Part shown: positions 11,169-24,099 of the stretch, piece by piece
Position numbering within the stretch: the first letter of the stretch is position 1
How the letters are laid out: each line of letters begins with the position of its first letter
Source of the DNA: Citrus sinensis
Taxonomy: Eukaryota; Streptophyta; Magnoliopsida; Sapindales; Rutaceae
DNA: 64,000 bases
Reading direction: 5' to 3'
Assembly (NCBI RefSeq): GCF_022201045.2
Contig: NC_068557.1
Coordinates: 9,918,501 to 9,982,500, forward strand
Notes under the pieces: model-generated
What the model was told of the DNA's origin: nothing
The model's input: the letters and a program-made list of their open reading frames with translations, nothing else
Databases searched by the model: none
Made by a program: the position numbers and the translations under genes

Positions 11169-14100
11169 CTAAAGAGATAAGCTTCCAAATTGCTTATTCC
11201 ATTCTTCATATATACCAAGTTCATTCAGAGAAACAGAAGCCCGCACCTGTGGCAATGCATTCTCAAAGTCCTGTGTAAAAGATAACGAGATGGCCTCCGT
11301 CAATCGACCCGATAAAACTACGCATTCGCGTGCACATTTAATTTAATTGATTTCTGAATATAATTACCTGAAGAGTTACCGGTTGCATATCCTCCTTTTG
11401 CAGCCTTGTAATTTCTATTCCCAGTCTCAGGGCCTCTCTCAGTGGACCCATTGATGCTTCCTTCACTAAGTTTTTCATATCCGATCCTGAATACCCTAGA
11501 AACAAACATGCCAAGTCAGGAAAATTTGAAACAAAAACTCAAATGTCAACGTAAAGTACCACACAGCTAATAAATATAGTTGTGAATGATTCAAAGCAAA
11601 CACCTTCAGTTAATTTGCATATGGTACTAATATCTTCATCAGAAAGCTTGAATAATCCATCCTTCTCTAAAAGATTACGTATGATCCAGGCTCTCGCTTC
11701 TTTATCTCCGGTACCAGCATGTTAGTGACACATCATTGCAATAAAAGTAGTTATCGAAATAAATGAGTAATATATCTTGCACCTGACGAAGGAAGGGGAA
11801 TATAAAGCCTCTTGGTCAGCCTCCTACGTGCCGCTTCATCAAGTTCTTGAGGTCTATTTGTTGCTCCTGAATAATTTTAAGAAGTGAATGCAACTACCAA
11901 GTAAACTGAGCTACTGAAAATCAAGAGTAAAGACAGTTAAAGGAGATTGAGGCGAAACAAATGTAAATTGAAACATAGTCTGTTTTTATTTTTTTATTTA
12001 ATAACTGCACCAAAATTCAGTACAAGCATAGGCTTTTATAGCCCAAATATATTGCTTAAAACTTTTTAAGGTAATTAATTACTTTACTTTCTTATACATT
12101 TTTCTTTTCATTGGGTGCGTTTGGTACACGTATTGTATTATGCTGTATTGTATTATTTTAATGCTGGTGTATTGTATTATGTTGTATTGCATTAACACTG
12201 TACTATAATAATACTGTGCAATGTTTGGTACTACACTGTACTGTAATAAATTTTTTAATTAATTTAAATTAAATATTATACTATATTTTATATTAATATG
12301 TTATATTATATTAATATATTTAAATTGTATTAATATTTTATATTATTATTAATTTTAAATTAATATTATTTAAATTTATTCATATTTAACTATTTATTAT
12401 TAGTTATAATAAATTATAAATTTATTAATAAATTATAATATAAAAATAATTAATATAATATAATAATATTGAATAATAAATTACATATTTATTAATTTAT
12501 ATTAATAATTATAATGTAAAAATAAAAAATAAAAATATTATATTATATTAAATTAAAAGTTATTATTATTATTATAAAACAAAAGTCAAAAGTCAAAAAA
12601 CAAAAGCAAAAGTCAAGTTGCAAAAAAAAGCAAAAAATGGAGGAAAAAAAAAAAAACCAAGCGACAGTTGCCGCATTAACTTAAACCCAACTGTGAGTCG
12701 GGTTTATTTAATGCGGCAACTTGGTGCATTAACTTAGCCCAATAATGTGGTGTTACTGTAACTTTTGTTTTGCCAAACATGGGCTTGTATAAAATTAATA
12801 CAATGAGGGTCTTTAATACAACAACCAAACAAGCCCATTGTGCACAAGATTATAGCAATGTACATATTAACCATGCAAGTGTGAACCATTACTCAGATTG
12901 TCTATTCACTTGCAGAAAGCACATTAAATATTGAGTTCAACATGCAAGGGAGAACCATGATCATTTCCTAACAGATATTGCCAGGCAAAGAGTGGGAATA
13001 TGAATGAAAATAAGGAGAAACTCAGAGTTCACAAAATATACCACTCTGAAATGTAAGTGCAACACGTTTGGATATTTGGGATCATGGATATCTGGAAGTT
13101 AAATCTAAGGAGAAGCAGAGAGAATCTCACTACAAGAATTTTTACCAGACCCAAAACCCTGATAGATGCTATGATATAGCCGCTTAATACTATTCATGAT
13201 ATAGCTGCTTAATACTATTCATATTTAGCTTTAGATTTTCTTTTATTTATTTTAATGCAGATAACCCTTAACCTGTCAAGACCCACTTAGTATTCTGCAG
13301 AGCGCAGATACAATTAAGACTTCTGAAGCTAAAGCAATGTATGTACTAATCTTTTGTCTTTTCTTTCTCAGAAACCAGAAAAACATGTAATTAGAAAATT
13401 CTGCCAAACAGTTTTTAAGTAGCCATTGCAAAAGAGGAATGCACAGTCAGCATAAAGAACCTTAATTATAGTTAAAATATACAGGATTATGCTTGCTTCT
13501 TGGAAACAAACCACTGGCAGTGGCAGTCAAAACCTTTCTCCTAAACCGGAAACAATATACATAAACTAAATAATTGAATTTAGGGATTCAAAATTTACCT
13601 ACAAGGAGAATTTGCTCACTGCCACTGTCAAAGCCTTCCATTTCAATCAGGAACTGTGTTTTCAGTCTTCTACTTGACTCATGTTCACCATCTGACTTGC
13701 GCTGAAAATAAAATCGTTTTAAGCAGAACAGTTTATTCACCAGCAAGACTGGCATTAATATGATGAACATGCATGTAAGGCAGCATCTAGAAAAAAAACG
13801 AGTATAGTCCTCATTTTCCAATGGACCAAGTAGAATCCAAGCAGAAAGAAACCTATCTAAATCATTAACTTGCCTTGCAGAAACCAGTCTTCCTGTACAA
13901 GGGACTGATATAGCGACAATAAGGCAACCTGAACCAACACTATAGCTTTGTCTTTAAGAGCTGTTAAGTTAACCTACCTGAGAAAGAAGCGAATCTATTT
14001 CATCAACAAAAATTACAGCTGGTTGACGGCAACTAGCAACTCCGAAAAGGGCCCTCACTAGCTTTTCGCCCTCGCCAATCTACAGTTATCAATTCAATTG

Positions 14101-15900
14101 AAATTCATTTTAACATATGATACAATCTGGGAGAAAGTTTTAAAATGATTCAGTAGTAAGCTGTTAAAGATCAGGAGACAATTTGGGAAGCTTTATCGAT
14201 CATTGCAATTCAATTATGAGTGACATAGTATGTATCCCAAGTAACAATATAGAAAATTAATAATCATTCAAAATTTTTCTGGGAAATCAGAAATTAACTC
14301 TATGAACAATCACACAAAATAAGACCAAAGAAAAAATACTTGCCCACTTGCTTGTCAGCGAACTTGCAGATATAGAGAAGAAAGTTGCTTTTGCTTCTCC
14401 AGCTATGGCTTTCCCAATCATTGTTTTTCCTGTTCCCTAAAACATAATAGGAAATAGGTATATCATAACTAAGTGGTGTTTGTATCTTCCATATGCCTGA
14501 GGATTTAGTACTTACTGGGGGACCAAAGAGGAGAAGACCTTTTCCTGGGGAACGACAGCCTTTAAATATGTCAGGACGCAGTAAAGGCCATATAACCATC
14601 TCCATTACACATTTTTTAGCATGCTCCAAACCAGCTACAGCATTATCAAGTAGTGATAGTAAATAACAAAAACTTCATACATAAACAGATTGACATGAGA
14701 AAAACTGAAATATGTAAGGAATCACATAGTACCAATGTCATCCCATCGGACATGGGGATCACGATCCATAATCTCATTACTAACATGCTCAATCAAACGA
14801 GGTTCCAAATTCCTCAATTTTTCAGGAAGCTCTCCATCTGGACCACATAGCATCTCCAGACTATAATTGAAGGACGAAAAAGGAATTAGGACTTGCACAT
14901 GTTCGTAATTGTGCGCACGTGTATGAGAGATAGACATAAACATTATTGTCAAAACATAAACTGAAATTCTGAATGAACAAGACAGAAAGTAAAAATTGCA
15001 TGCCTCTTTCAAATATGAAGAAAATATTCCCCTAAAAAACCATATGTAAGTCAGGCACAGAAGTTTATAGTTTCTTTAAAAGCGCATTATTTGATTCGTT
15101 TGAAGGCAAATGAAGCAAACTGGTTCCCAGCAAGCATTATGTGTGCACTGAAAATATCATCAAAATACAAAAGATGCTCTGATTTGTCAAAACCTCTGGG
15201 TATACTTGAGACTGTTAGTGCATTAAAAAACTGGAACTCCTTATTTCCAAAAAGCAATATGTAGACAAATTTTTTTTAAAATTCCTCTAGTTATTTTCAC
15301 AAAAAGTGATTTTATTCAAAAGTACTTTCTACAAAAGCCAATCAAATACACCCTATATAGATGAAACATACTCTAATGGTCAAAGATCATTAGTAGGTTT
15401 TCCAAACTTGAAACGATACTGATGGCTGTCAGCTTGTCACGTTCAAACAAAGACGTACTTTAAGGTATGCTGTCTATATTTAATTATATGAATTTACATA
15501 ACTCACCATGCCTTAGTCGAGTACTCTAGAGCATCATCATTCTTTCCTGCACACCTAGAAGTCATGTTTCCAACATTGCTCCCATTATTTCTAATAGGAG
15601 GAACAAAACTACCACGAACTCCACGACGTGAAATGCCATACGATTTTGCACCATAACCCCTTATGTTAGGATTGTTATCACTCTGAGGGGAAACCGAAGC
15701 ACCCGACGATCCCACAAGCCCTCGTCGTTGCCTAACATCCCTTTCCTATGTCGGAAAAGGTTGTTATTAACAATGATTCTCGTGGAAAAAAAACATAAGC
15801 TGGAGAGAAACGGATTTAGCTTCCACAAAATATTTCAAATAAATTACAATCTTTTTTAAGCTGTGATCTTATTATTCATTCTACTCTCTCTGTCTCTCTG

Positions 15901-15939
<39 letters not shown>

Positions 15940-17927
15940 ATCTTCAAGGGACTATGTATATTAGATATACATGATTTACTGAGATGCTTCTACTTAAGTT
16001 CATATCTTCATTCTACAATGAAAATATTAATCCTGTCCAATGTAACAAAAAAGGTTGTCTAACTTCATGTGGACACAAAAATAAGCCATTAGGTAAAAAA
16101 TGAACATTGAGAAAAGGGGAGGGAAAAAAAATAAAAATAAAACCCCAAAGCCAAATAATGTCACAATCAAAAACTGAGAAAATGGGTTTCGATGTAAAAT
16201 AAGTACCAATTTTGCTTTTGCAGTAACAAATCCATTGGCAGAAACATCGTTGTTGACGTTTTCAGTGGCTGATGGTGACTTGGAAATCCAGTTTGTAGGG
16301 CTACTAATGTCAACATGTGCACGTTTCATTCCCGAACTATTTGTATAACCTCTTTCTTCCTCTTCAACTTTAACAAATTTGGAGACATTATGACCCTTCG
16401 GAAGGTTGGAAAACAAGGAAGACTTTTCTACAATCACGCAATCTTCAGAGCCGTTGCTTTTGGAGTTCAACATACTCCTGAATGAGCCTGTATTTGTCTT
16501 CATGATGTTGTTCCCGTACAAGGATGCCAACTTTTCTTGTGTCATAACTTTTGATTGATTGCTAAACAACTTGCCCTGCCTGTCTAATCTGCCTCCCTGA
16601 GACAATTTGAGATCTCAACTAGTTAACGTCACCAGTGGGCAACTGATATTCTTCTAATGCTTGTGGGAGAGAAATACTAAAGACCACAATAAAAAAGGAA
16701 GGTTCTTAAACAACTTATCATAATATCAAAAGAGAAGCCAATTAGAAAAAAGAAAATTCAACGAGTACAGCCTCTTAAACTGTCATTAAGTGGGAACAAA
16801 ACAATCAAAGAGAAAAATTTGTGTTCTATACCAATTCACTTGCAGCCCGTTCGTTATATTGCTGTAGATTTGCTCGAAAATATTTTGATTGCTTAATCTT
16901 CTCAACGTCTATTCCTCCTTTCAAGCTAAAAGCACAGCCAGGAGCTCTGCCTGCCTGTTCAAATGCTCGCCTAAGAGTGCATTGAACAAATTATCAAAAT
17001 TGAAAATCAGAGAGTATATCTCAGCAAGTGAAAAGAGAAATTTGACATAAAATGCATAGTCCTAGTCAATAGACCCAAATCAAAATTAACTAAATAAAAT
17101 AAATTCAAAGTTCAAATGCTTAACCAGAACTCTATTAACTCCAGGAATTCTTCACGGTCAACATCTAGCTTCATGTACAGAGACAATGGACATAAGCTCC
17201 ATGGAATGCCAAGCCATCTATTGTTCATCGTTAAATAGGTAAAAGTGACTAACCCTCATTTTGTTACTTCATCATTAATGGGGTTCTAACAACAAACATA
17301 CCAGAAAAGAAAATCACGGTTAATTGCCAAAATTCAATTAATAAAAAGACTTTTCAGATTTTAAATTCTAGAAAAAAAAATCCAGCTTCAGCTCCAATTT
17401 CAATCATGCAACTCCAAGTAAAATTCAGAACATTAGAGCCCAATATCTTAAATTATAGTACTAAAATTAATATAATTGAAGTAAAGATACACAAATAGAT
17501 ACGCAGCCTTATATCAATCAAGATCTAATGACCAAAACAATCTTTACAGAACTACAAAATAATAAACGTATTTGTACCGATCGGAGTCCGGAACAAGAGC
17601 GCGCCGAGCCTCGTCGAGTTTGGCGACGGCTTCGCGGCGGATAGGGCGAGTAAGGATCTCGTCCGTTTCGGACTGAGTGTGGGAGTCGAGGAAGCCGAGG
17701 AGACGGAGGCTGAGGAGCCGAACCGAGGAGAAGTCGCGCTTATCAAGGAAGTAATCGGCGCCGAATTTCAGCGAGTGAAGCCGCTTGAGGTTGTCGTCGA
17801 CTTGCTTTCTCCAACACGACGTCGTTTTCGGAACCTCTCCACACTGTTCTTCTTCTTCCATTTCTCTTTCTCGCGGTTTCAACAGAGGAGAAGAGAACGC
17901 TGGTTTTTTATTTTCCTTTCCCGCCAT
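11169..17927 (-). CDS. FIGL1: FIDGETIN-like 1 AAA ATPase, 14 exons
   Basis: Exons (high to low): 17927-17578, 17217-17125, 16970-16832, 16596-16207, 15745-15507, 14860-14733, 14634-14516, 14436-14344, 14079-13978, 13701-13599, 11866-11783, 11699-11604, 11495-11368, 11270-11169. They sum to 2,166 bases with consistent phases, giving 721 residues. Walker A GPPGTGKT (about 484-491) is split by an intron after GPP. Walker B IFVDEIDS lies near 540-547. The C-terminus [13 protein letters not shown] fits the VPS4-type tail of FIGL1. FIGL1 is a nuclear AAA protein; in Arabidopsis it acts with FLIP on RAD51/DMC1 and limits meiotic crossovers. The start is the first Met; a later Met at residue 23 is possible. 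The intron after 14344 appears to use a GC donor. The N-terminal half is low in recognisable domains, as in the family. No disabling change was seen. Confidence 0.92.
12113..12836. mobile_element. MITE inside a FIGL1 intron
   Basis: A 724-bp AT-rich insertion inside the 1.7-kb intron between the exons at 13599-13701 and 11783-11866. Its ends are GGGTGCGTTTGGT and ACCAAACAAGCCC, imperfect inverted repeats, flanked by ATT on both sides (12110-12112, 12837-12839). A three-base duplication suggests PIF/Harbinger, but ATT is not the usual target, so the superfamily is uncertain. An internal hairpin pairs TTGCCGCATTAA with TTAATGCGGCAA near 12668-12720. Confidence 0.7.
13173..13222. repeat. 25-bp direct duplication in a FIGL1 intron
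   Basis: Two adjacent 25-bp copies differing by one base, each reading GATATAGC-GCTTAATAC-ATTCAT in outline, inside the large intron. No function is apparent. Confidence 0.7.
15888..15938. repeat. CT microsatellite in a FIGL1 intron
   Basis: A run of CT dinucleotides with a few GT interruptions, in the intron between exons 4 and 5 of the FIGL1 gene. On the gene's sense strand it is a GA repeat. Likely length-polymorphic. Confidence 0.85.
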
Positions 17928-20261
17928 CCGCTTTTTGGTTTTTGGGGGGTTAGTGGATTGTTTGGGCTGGGGACTGCGTTTTGAATTTTGGCCTGGGTCA
18001 GGTGCGTGGGAATTTGGGATACAGACATATGGCCCTATTTTTAAGCCAAATTACGAGATGGCCACTGAATCAATTTATCGTATGGGAAATAAAAGAAAAA
18101 CCTTCGACAATCGCAAATTGGACATTTGGCAAAGTCTTAATGGGTCCTAATAATGAGATTTATAATATTTAAAATAATTTTTTTTTATAGATTTTACGAA
18201 GACCTATCAAATATCATCACCTCAAACCTATTAAAATAAGACTCCATCTACCGTGCTCTTTGGGTAGTATACCCCATTTGTTTGTCTGGTAGTGGTAGTG
18301 AAGGCACCATTGGAAGAAAAAGAGAAAGATCGTGGAAGTGGGAAGTCACTAGGTGGTAGTTGAAGGAAATATGGAGTGCAGGTCAATAGACATGAATTGT
18401 TTACGGCGCCACAATTTTGTTTAATCGAACAACAAAAAGTTGGTGTAGATAACAATGAAGTAGTTAGCTGTAGCAATTAGATGTAGAAGCAAGTAGTTAG
18501 CAAGAGACAATTTTATATACATTATAAACAAGTATTTTGATCTAAGAGGGCATGTGAGTGTGGTTATCGTAGCATGGAAAAATGGAATGACATCGATTGA
18601 TGTTAATTAAAGGAAAAATGAAGCAAAACCAAGAGGATAGGAAGTAAATGTAGTTGATTAGAGGTGTTGAGAACGCACTTGGAGCCGCAAAATCCGGCAA
18701 GTCCTCAATAATTGGAGCGAAAAATAATCCAGTATGTGAAGGGATGAAGTGGATGGATTGGTGAATTGGAAGGAAGCATCCGAAAAATTGAAAGCCGCAG
18801 TTGGTGGACCATTTGCGGCATTAGTTCTACAAATGGGCAAATGGGGAGAAGATTATTAATGATGGAATAGTATAGAAGGAAGAAAGCTTGTGTAAATGGC
18901 ATCGTTTGTAGTGCATGGAAATAATGGGAAAACGAGGAAAATAATAATAACACAATACGCAATCTTGAAACAAATAAGTAAAAGAGAAAAGAATAGAATG
19001 GCAATGAAGTATAATCGCGTAGATAGTGATTTATAAATAAAAAAAGAGAGAGAGAGAACAAATTGTGGAGTGGAGAGAAGGAGGAATATAATTATAACAA
19101 TGATAGATTAGAATGTGTGAAATTTGCGTCGAATCTGAAAATGTATTGGATTGAATTTGAATAACAAGTAGAAATCTAAAAAAATATGTAGCAAACAAAG
19201 ATTTGTGTGGAAGCAGGATAATCAATTCAGAGAGCAGGAGCTATGAAATGGACAATAGCTAGAAAACCCATTCATGTGTTGTTATTATGGCTATCACCAT
19301 AGCCATGGCTTGAAATAACAAATATTTCAGAAAGTGTGTGGTTACTTAATATGAGAACGACCAAATACCCATCATCTTTTATTTATTACCATGAAACTAC
19401 ACTTTACAACACCATATAAATACATTACTAATGCACAAAACAGATACATGTCCATTACATTGGCAGCCCCAAAATAAACCCAAAAAAAAATCCAATAAAA
19501 TCAATAAATCAAATCTACAACAAACAGTAAACCGTAAGCATGTACCATTCCCCCCCATCAACATCTCAATGCTTCCAATTCACTTCTTTCAATTATATGT
19601 CCTTAATTTTCCACACATGTTCATTGAAAAACTTAGTAACACTAAAACTACTATAGAACTTTCGATCATACATTCGATTATCATTACATGTGCTTACCAA
19701 AATACAAAACAAAAAAATTATGGTATAAATTTAAAATTGACAATTGACATTTAAGACGCTAGGTGCTTTTAAGAAGTTGAAGTTGAGTCATAGTTGAGTG
19801 CATGGTCAGCATGAAGATAAAGAAATTGACACCAAACACCACCAACACAATGAAATTATAGAGCAAAACAACAACTACTTTCTCATCAATCCTATGCATT
19901 AAATGGGTCTAATTGAATTGTTGGTAAATAATCCCTAAATCGATTTGAAAATTAATACCCTCTACTCCACAATTTTGCCATTCTTTGTACTAAATCTCAC
20001 TTCCCAGCAGGTTTACTAAGATAAATTCATTATTCAACTCATAAATTTCAATTTCAGCTTCCACTAACTTCATATTTTATTGTAGTGATCTCTCCCTCCG
20101 TTTCGTTTGATGCTACCAGACAGAAATTAAACTCACCACGATTCACTTCATAAATCGTAGCTGACACACCGTCGCTACGCACCCCAAGACCAGTTACGAG
20201 AGTACAACGAGTTGGAATGATAGCCCAACTTTAACTCAGTATTCATTATTGAAACCCCAGT

Positions 20262-20290
20262 CGTTAGATTTTACTCATTATAATCTAACG
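20262..20290. repeat. Short perfect hairpin, 9-bp stem
   Basis: CGTTAGATT (20262-20270) pairs with AATCTAACG (20282-20290) around an 11-base loop. It is 50 bp before the next hairpin. Confidence 0.7.
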
Positions 20291-20339
20291 GCTTCCCAGG
20301 AAACCGTCGAATAAAGGGGTATTGTGCCCAGGGGGCCAC

Positions 20340-20359
20340 GGTCGATGGACCCATCGACC
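20340..20359. repeat. Near-perfect palindrome, 9-bp stem
   Basis: GGTCGATGG pairs with CCATCGACC across a two-base centre. It follows GC-rich sequence (CCCAGGGGGCCACG) that stands out from the AT-rich surroundings. Its role is unknown. Confidence 0.7.
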
Positions 20360-21327
20360 ATCATATCTGGTCAAGTATGTCACTTTTAACTTTCGCATGT
20401 CCTACATAAAATTTTCTTCAAATATAAATAGGTTATTGGGCTTTTTTTATATTTCTCCAGCATAATATAAAGAATAAACCCGGCTTGTACAAAATGACTT
20501 AACATCTATTGCAAAGAATGTGTTTTTTGAGTTCGAATAATAGGTGTTAACCATACTCGTTAGGCAGTAATATAGTGAATTATTAAATAATACAAACTTT
20601 ATATCTCCGATTTATACATATATGAATCTCATTTGTAAAATTTAATCAATAGAATACCACATATTATCCTCGTAGCATACAATTTTCTACTTTTGCTGTG
20701 TCACTTGGATTTCTGTTACACATACCTCTTACGCTAATCCTTTCATCGTAACTGCAAAATTAATCTTGTAATACATGTATACCATCAGCAATATTATTAA
20801 AATCTATTTTAGCTGATTCGCTTCGTAATCATCAATCATGATACTAAATTGTTGGCAAGCTTTCTGTTAGTTCCCACCAACCTAAGCACAATCATTTAAC
20901 AGTTGATCTTCTGCAGTGAATAAAAAGATAAAAGCGCCAAAAAAAAGGTAAACAAAAACCTGAAAAATAAACCCCCAAGTTAACATCAATATTTAGCAAG
21001 CATACTGTTGCTGCATAAACACATGGGGGGATCATCCATAGCATTTTAAGTATCTTCCTTCTGTAAATTAAGAACTGAGTAAAACACAACTACTGTAACA
21101 AGCTTGTTCGTTGAATATGATGAGTAAAACAATGACAACTACACCTAAACAAAGCTACAGAGCAAATTTTTCTGGTTCTACAAGCACATAGCATTCCTTT
21201 TGCGGTCAACTACAACAGTAATCAGATACAGCTGCACTACTTACATAAGACAAAACTAAGATGATCTATAGACACTGACTAAAAGCAATCACACAATGGT
21301 CCACCAACGGATCTAGAAAACGGTCAA

Positions 21328-23461
21328 CTATGTGCTTCCAGGAGCATCACTTCCGGCAGCTGGCTTACGGTTCAAATAACGAATCACAGCATCTTCAACC
21401 CTGTTAGGATCACCAAAACCAAACCAAATGTTTTAAGACCTGCTTAACGATTCTTTTCTTTCTTAACTTGGAACAATATCCACAGAGAGTATATAAAATC
21501 TTAATTTCAAACAGTGAAAGGTGCTGACATATCTTTATTATTTGACTAGTTGGAAATATAAAACAAAATGTTAGTAACTAAATCATCAAATGTCACAGGG
21601 CATATACATTAATTATGAAACAAGCCTTGTGATGCCAAAGACGAAGTAATTAGGTTTCTGCATGTGTGATCACAAATACTTCCATCGAACTATTCAATAC
21701 ATTTAACAATGCCAATATATCAAAGTAGGCACAGGCCGCGGCTGAAAAATTAAATGGGGAATACCATAACTAGTCGTCATCGAGTCAACAACAGACTCAA
21801 GATATTGTGTAAATAAATAAGTGCGACTAAAATGGTAGGGCAAAGTATTAAAACAAAGAAGAGAAACTCAATAGTAATAGATAGTAAATGACTTACCATG
21901 GTTGGTTGAAGAAATCTGATCGGCGCTCTTTCTCAGCACTTCGACTACCTTCTCCAGCCACAAGCTTCAAATCCTTGCTTTGAGACTCAATCAATGTGTT
22001 AATAAATTCCACAGGAGATTGACTGAACCCTAGAAAGAACGCTCTCCTTCTTCGGTGTTCATGGATCTTCCTTATAGCAGAGCATATTGCTTCATCACAC
22101 TGATCAATCTCTTTGTTCTTATCAGCATTGGCCAATAGAGTAGACAATTCCCTCTGTATTGGGAATGGCACATCAACCAACACATCATAGCATGCTGTTC
22201 CAACTGGACTATTACCTGAAAGCTTGATCTTGTGCTCCAAATGTATGGGTTGTGGAGGAGATAAATGTTGTGATATCTTCTGTGAAACCATAGTGAATTT
22301 CATCTTTTCTTCCCCAAATACTTTTTGAAGAGGTGGATCACAAGTAAAGATGGAAGGATCATTTGGGTGCTGCAATTTTCTAGCCTTCACATAATGCCAA
22401 ATTGCCGCTATAATTCTCGGCCGTGTATCAACCTCAATACCAAGAACCTCCATCAAGGGAGGAGACAGCTTAAATTTCTCAGGCACATAATTCATTTCCA
22501 ACCGAATGTTTACGGTAAACTCTTTATCTCCTTTTCTCTTTACTTCAAAACCCTCATGAGGTGCTGGGGATCGGGAATTCTCCCATACAATGATATGATT
22601 ATCAGGGTAGAGTCTCTGGTCTAGGGAAATGGTAACTCTCTTGAAGAAAGATGAGAACTTCGGGTACAAGGGATTAGACTTCTGTACCATTCCAGGCTGG
22701 TCTGGATCTACACCATCTTCCAAGATCCTCCCAATTATCTTAAGCGTCCACATAGGTGGCTCGGCATTCGGCTTCTTCGGAATAGTTTTAATCTGATTAG
22801 CAAATGTATTGAAAACATAAATCCGAAGGGTTTTCTGCAAACAAGGGGGATTCTTAAGTGCCTCCTGGATATCAACTTTCTTTCTAGTCAAGGCAGCATC
22901 AACACGAGCCTCAAACTCAAGGAGCTGGGTATACAAGGCAGATTCGGGCAAAATTGCAGCCACTCTTTCTTGTAACTGTTTCTCTGGAAGTTTTTGCTTC
23001 TTCCTTCGTGCAGCAGACGTAAGTTCCATTGCTTTTAATGGCGAAACCATGTTTGACATTGGAACCACAGGTGGACGAACAGGGGGCTTCTGAGGCATCC
23101 TTTTCAGACTTGCATTACCAGGAGTCAAATTAGAAGGTGAAGATGAACCTAAGTTTCCAATACCAGCATTCTGGAATTGGTTAATGGAAAGCCCTTGAGC
23201 TTGTAAATGAGCTTGGAGCTGGGCATGAGCTGCTTGGGCTTGCGCCACCTGAGCATGCATTTTTGACTGATGTGCCTGGGCTAGAGCCTGAGCTTGAGAT
23301 AACTGAAACTGGCTCGGAAACCCAGCACCCATTTGCGCCTGAGCTTGTGATTGCGGAAAACCAGGGTTCATGGGCATAGATGGACTACCCATTCCAGCAT
23401 TAGCAAAGGGTGACGAAGTTTGCCCAAGACTCTTGGCAGGGTTATTGTTGTTCGCAGACAT
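21328..23461 (-). CDS. CHC1: SWI/SNF subunit, BAF60/SWP73 family (SWIB domain)
   Basis: Two coding exons, 23461-21897 and 21400-21328 (1,638 bases, 545 residues), joined by a GT-AG intron inside a Trp codon. The N-terminus (about 35-100) is rich in Gln and Ala ([15 protein letters not shown]), then comes a basic, Pro-rich linker and the conserved core with [26 protein letters not shown]2-type domain spans about 328-405, and a C-terminal helical region ends [15 protein letters not shown]. This is the plant homologue of human BAF60 and yeast SNF12, an accessory subunit of the nuclear SWI/SNF remodelling complex that links it to transcription factors. Arabidopsis has two, CHC1/SWP73B and SWP73A; the single intron near the end and the length (534 in Arabidopsis CHC1, from memory) favour CHC1. 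The frame is intact. Confidence 0.93.
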
Positions 23462-23471
23462 TTGTATCTAA

Positions 23472-23840
23472 CTAATTATATCGCCCAAAAAAAAAAAACC
23501 TAAAATTTTGCACTTTATCCACGCATAGGCTCTAAAACACAAACCCAAGTGATATTTTCCACAAAATCTCCAACACCCAACAGCAGCAGACAAATCAAAA
23601 CCCTAGCAACTTGAAACTTTAAAACCTAAATTCCAGCAGTGGCTACCTAATTTCGAGTAATAGACCAGAAGGGTGAGAAATGGAAACCCCAGAGAAGAAA
23701 ATAATTTAGCTATAGAAGTAGATTAGAGTGGGTTTAATAATACCCTAATTAGCACAAGTAATGAACTTAAAGAAAAATGCTTCTTTTCTGCAAGGAGCTG
23801 AGCATAAATGTAAATAATAATATGATAATTAATTTCTTAC
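23472..23840 (-). other. Possible 5' leader intron of CHC1
   Basis: On the minus strand a donor TTTC|GTAAGAAA sits at 23840-23839. An acceptor-like TTAGTTAG lies just before the ATG, preceded by a T-rich run. The upstream exon would carry a GCT/CTG-type triplet run (CAGCAGCAGCAGCAGCA on the + strand, 23901-23918). This is inferred from splice-site appearance only. Confidence 0.4.
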
Positions 23841-24099
23841 GAAAGGGGTAGCAGCCAAAGTTTGTTCGCTTCGCTCTGCGTCCTCCGCTTAAGTTAAGCC
23901 CCAGCAGCAGCAGCAGCAACTGAGAGAGGAAGACTTTTGCATACTTTTGTCTGCTTGCCTTGATATTCTCTCTCTCTGTAAGAAATGTGAATCATTTTTA
24001 AGACACTCAATTCGACAACCCGGTCCACATTTAACGGTTCGGGTTCCATCCCAGCCCATGTTTTTTATCCTTTTTTTTTTTTGTAACCACAATAACATC

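Larger units (their letters stand above)
17928..21327. other. Intergenic between FIGL1 and CHC1; no gene recognised
   Basis: About 3.4 kb without a convincing coding region. The first part is the FIGL1 promoter side. Between 18240 and 19330 the sequence is G/A-rich on the + strand without long open frames. Two compact hairpins lie at 20262-20290 and 20340-20358. The last part is the 3' flank of CHC1. Short open frames here have no recognisable domains. Confidence 0.5.

Noticed and set aside
18231..19225. Several minus-strand open frames of 60-118 codons
   Set aside because: Low-complexity Phe/Leu/Ser-rich peptides from A/G-rich DNA, no domain, no splice structure.
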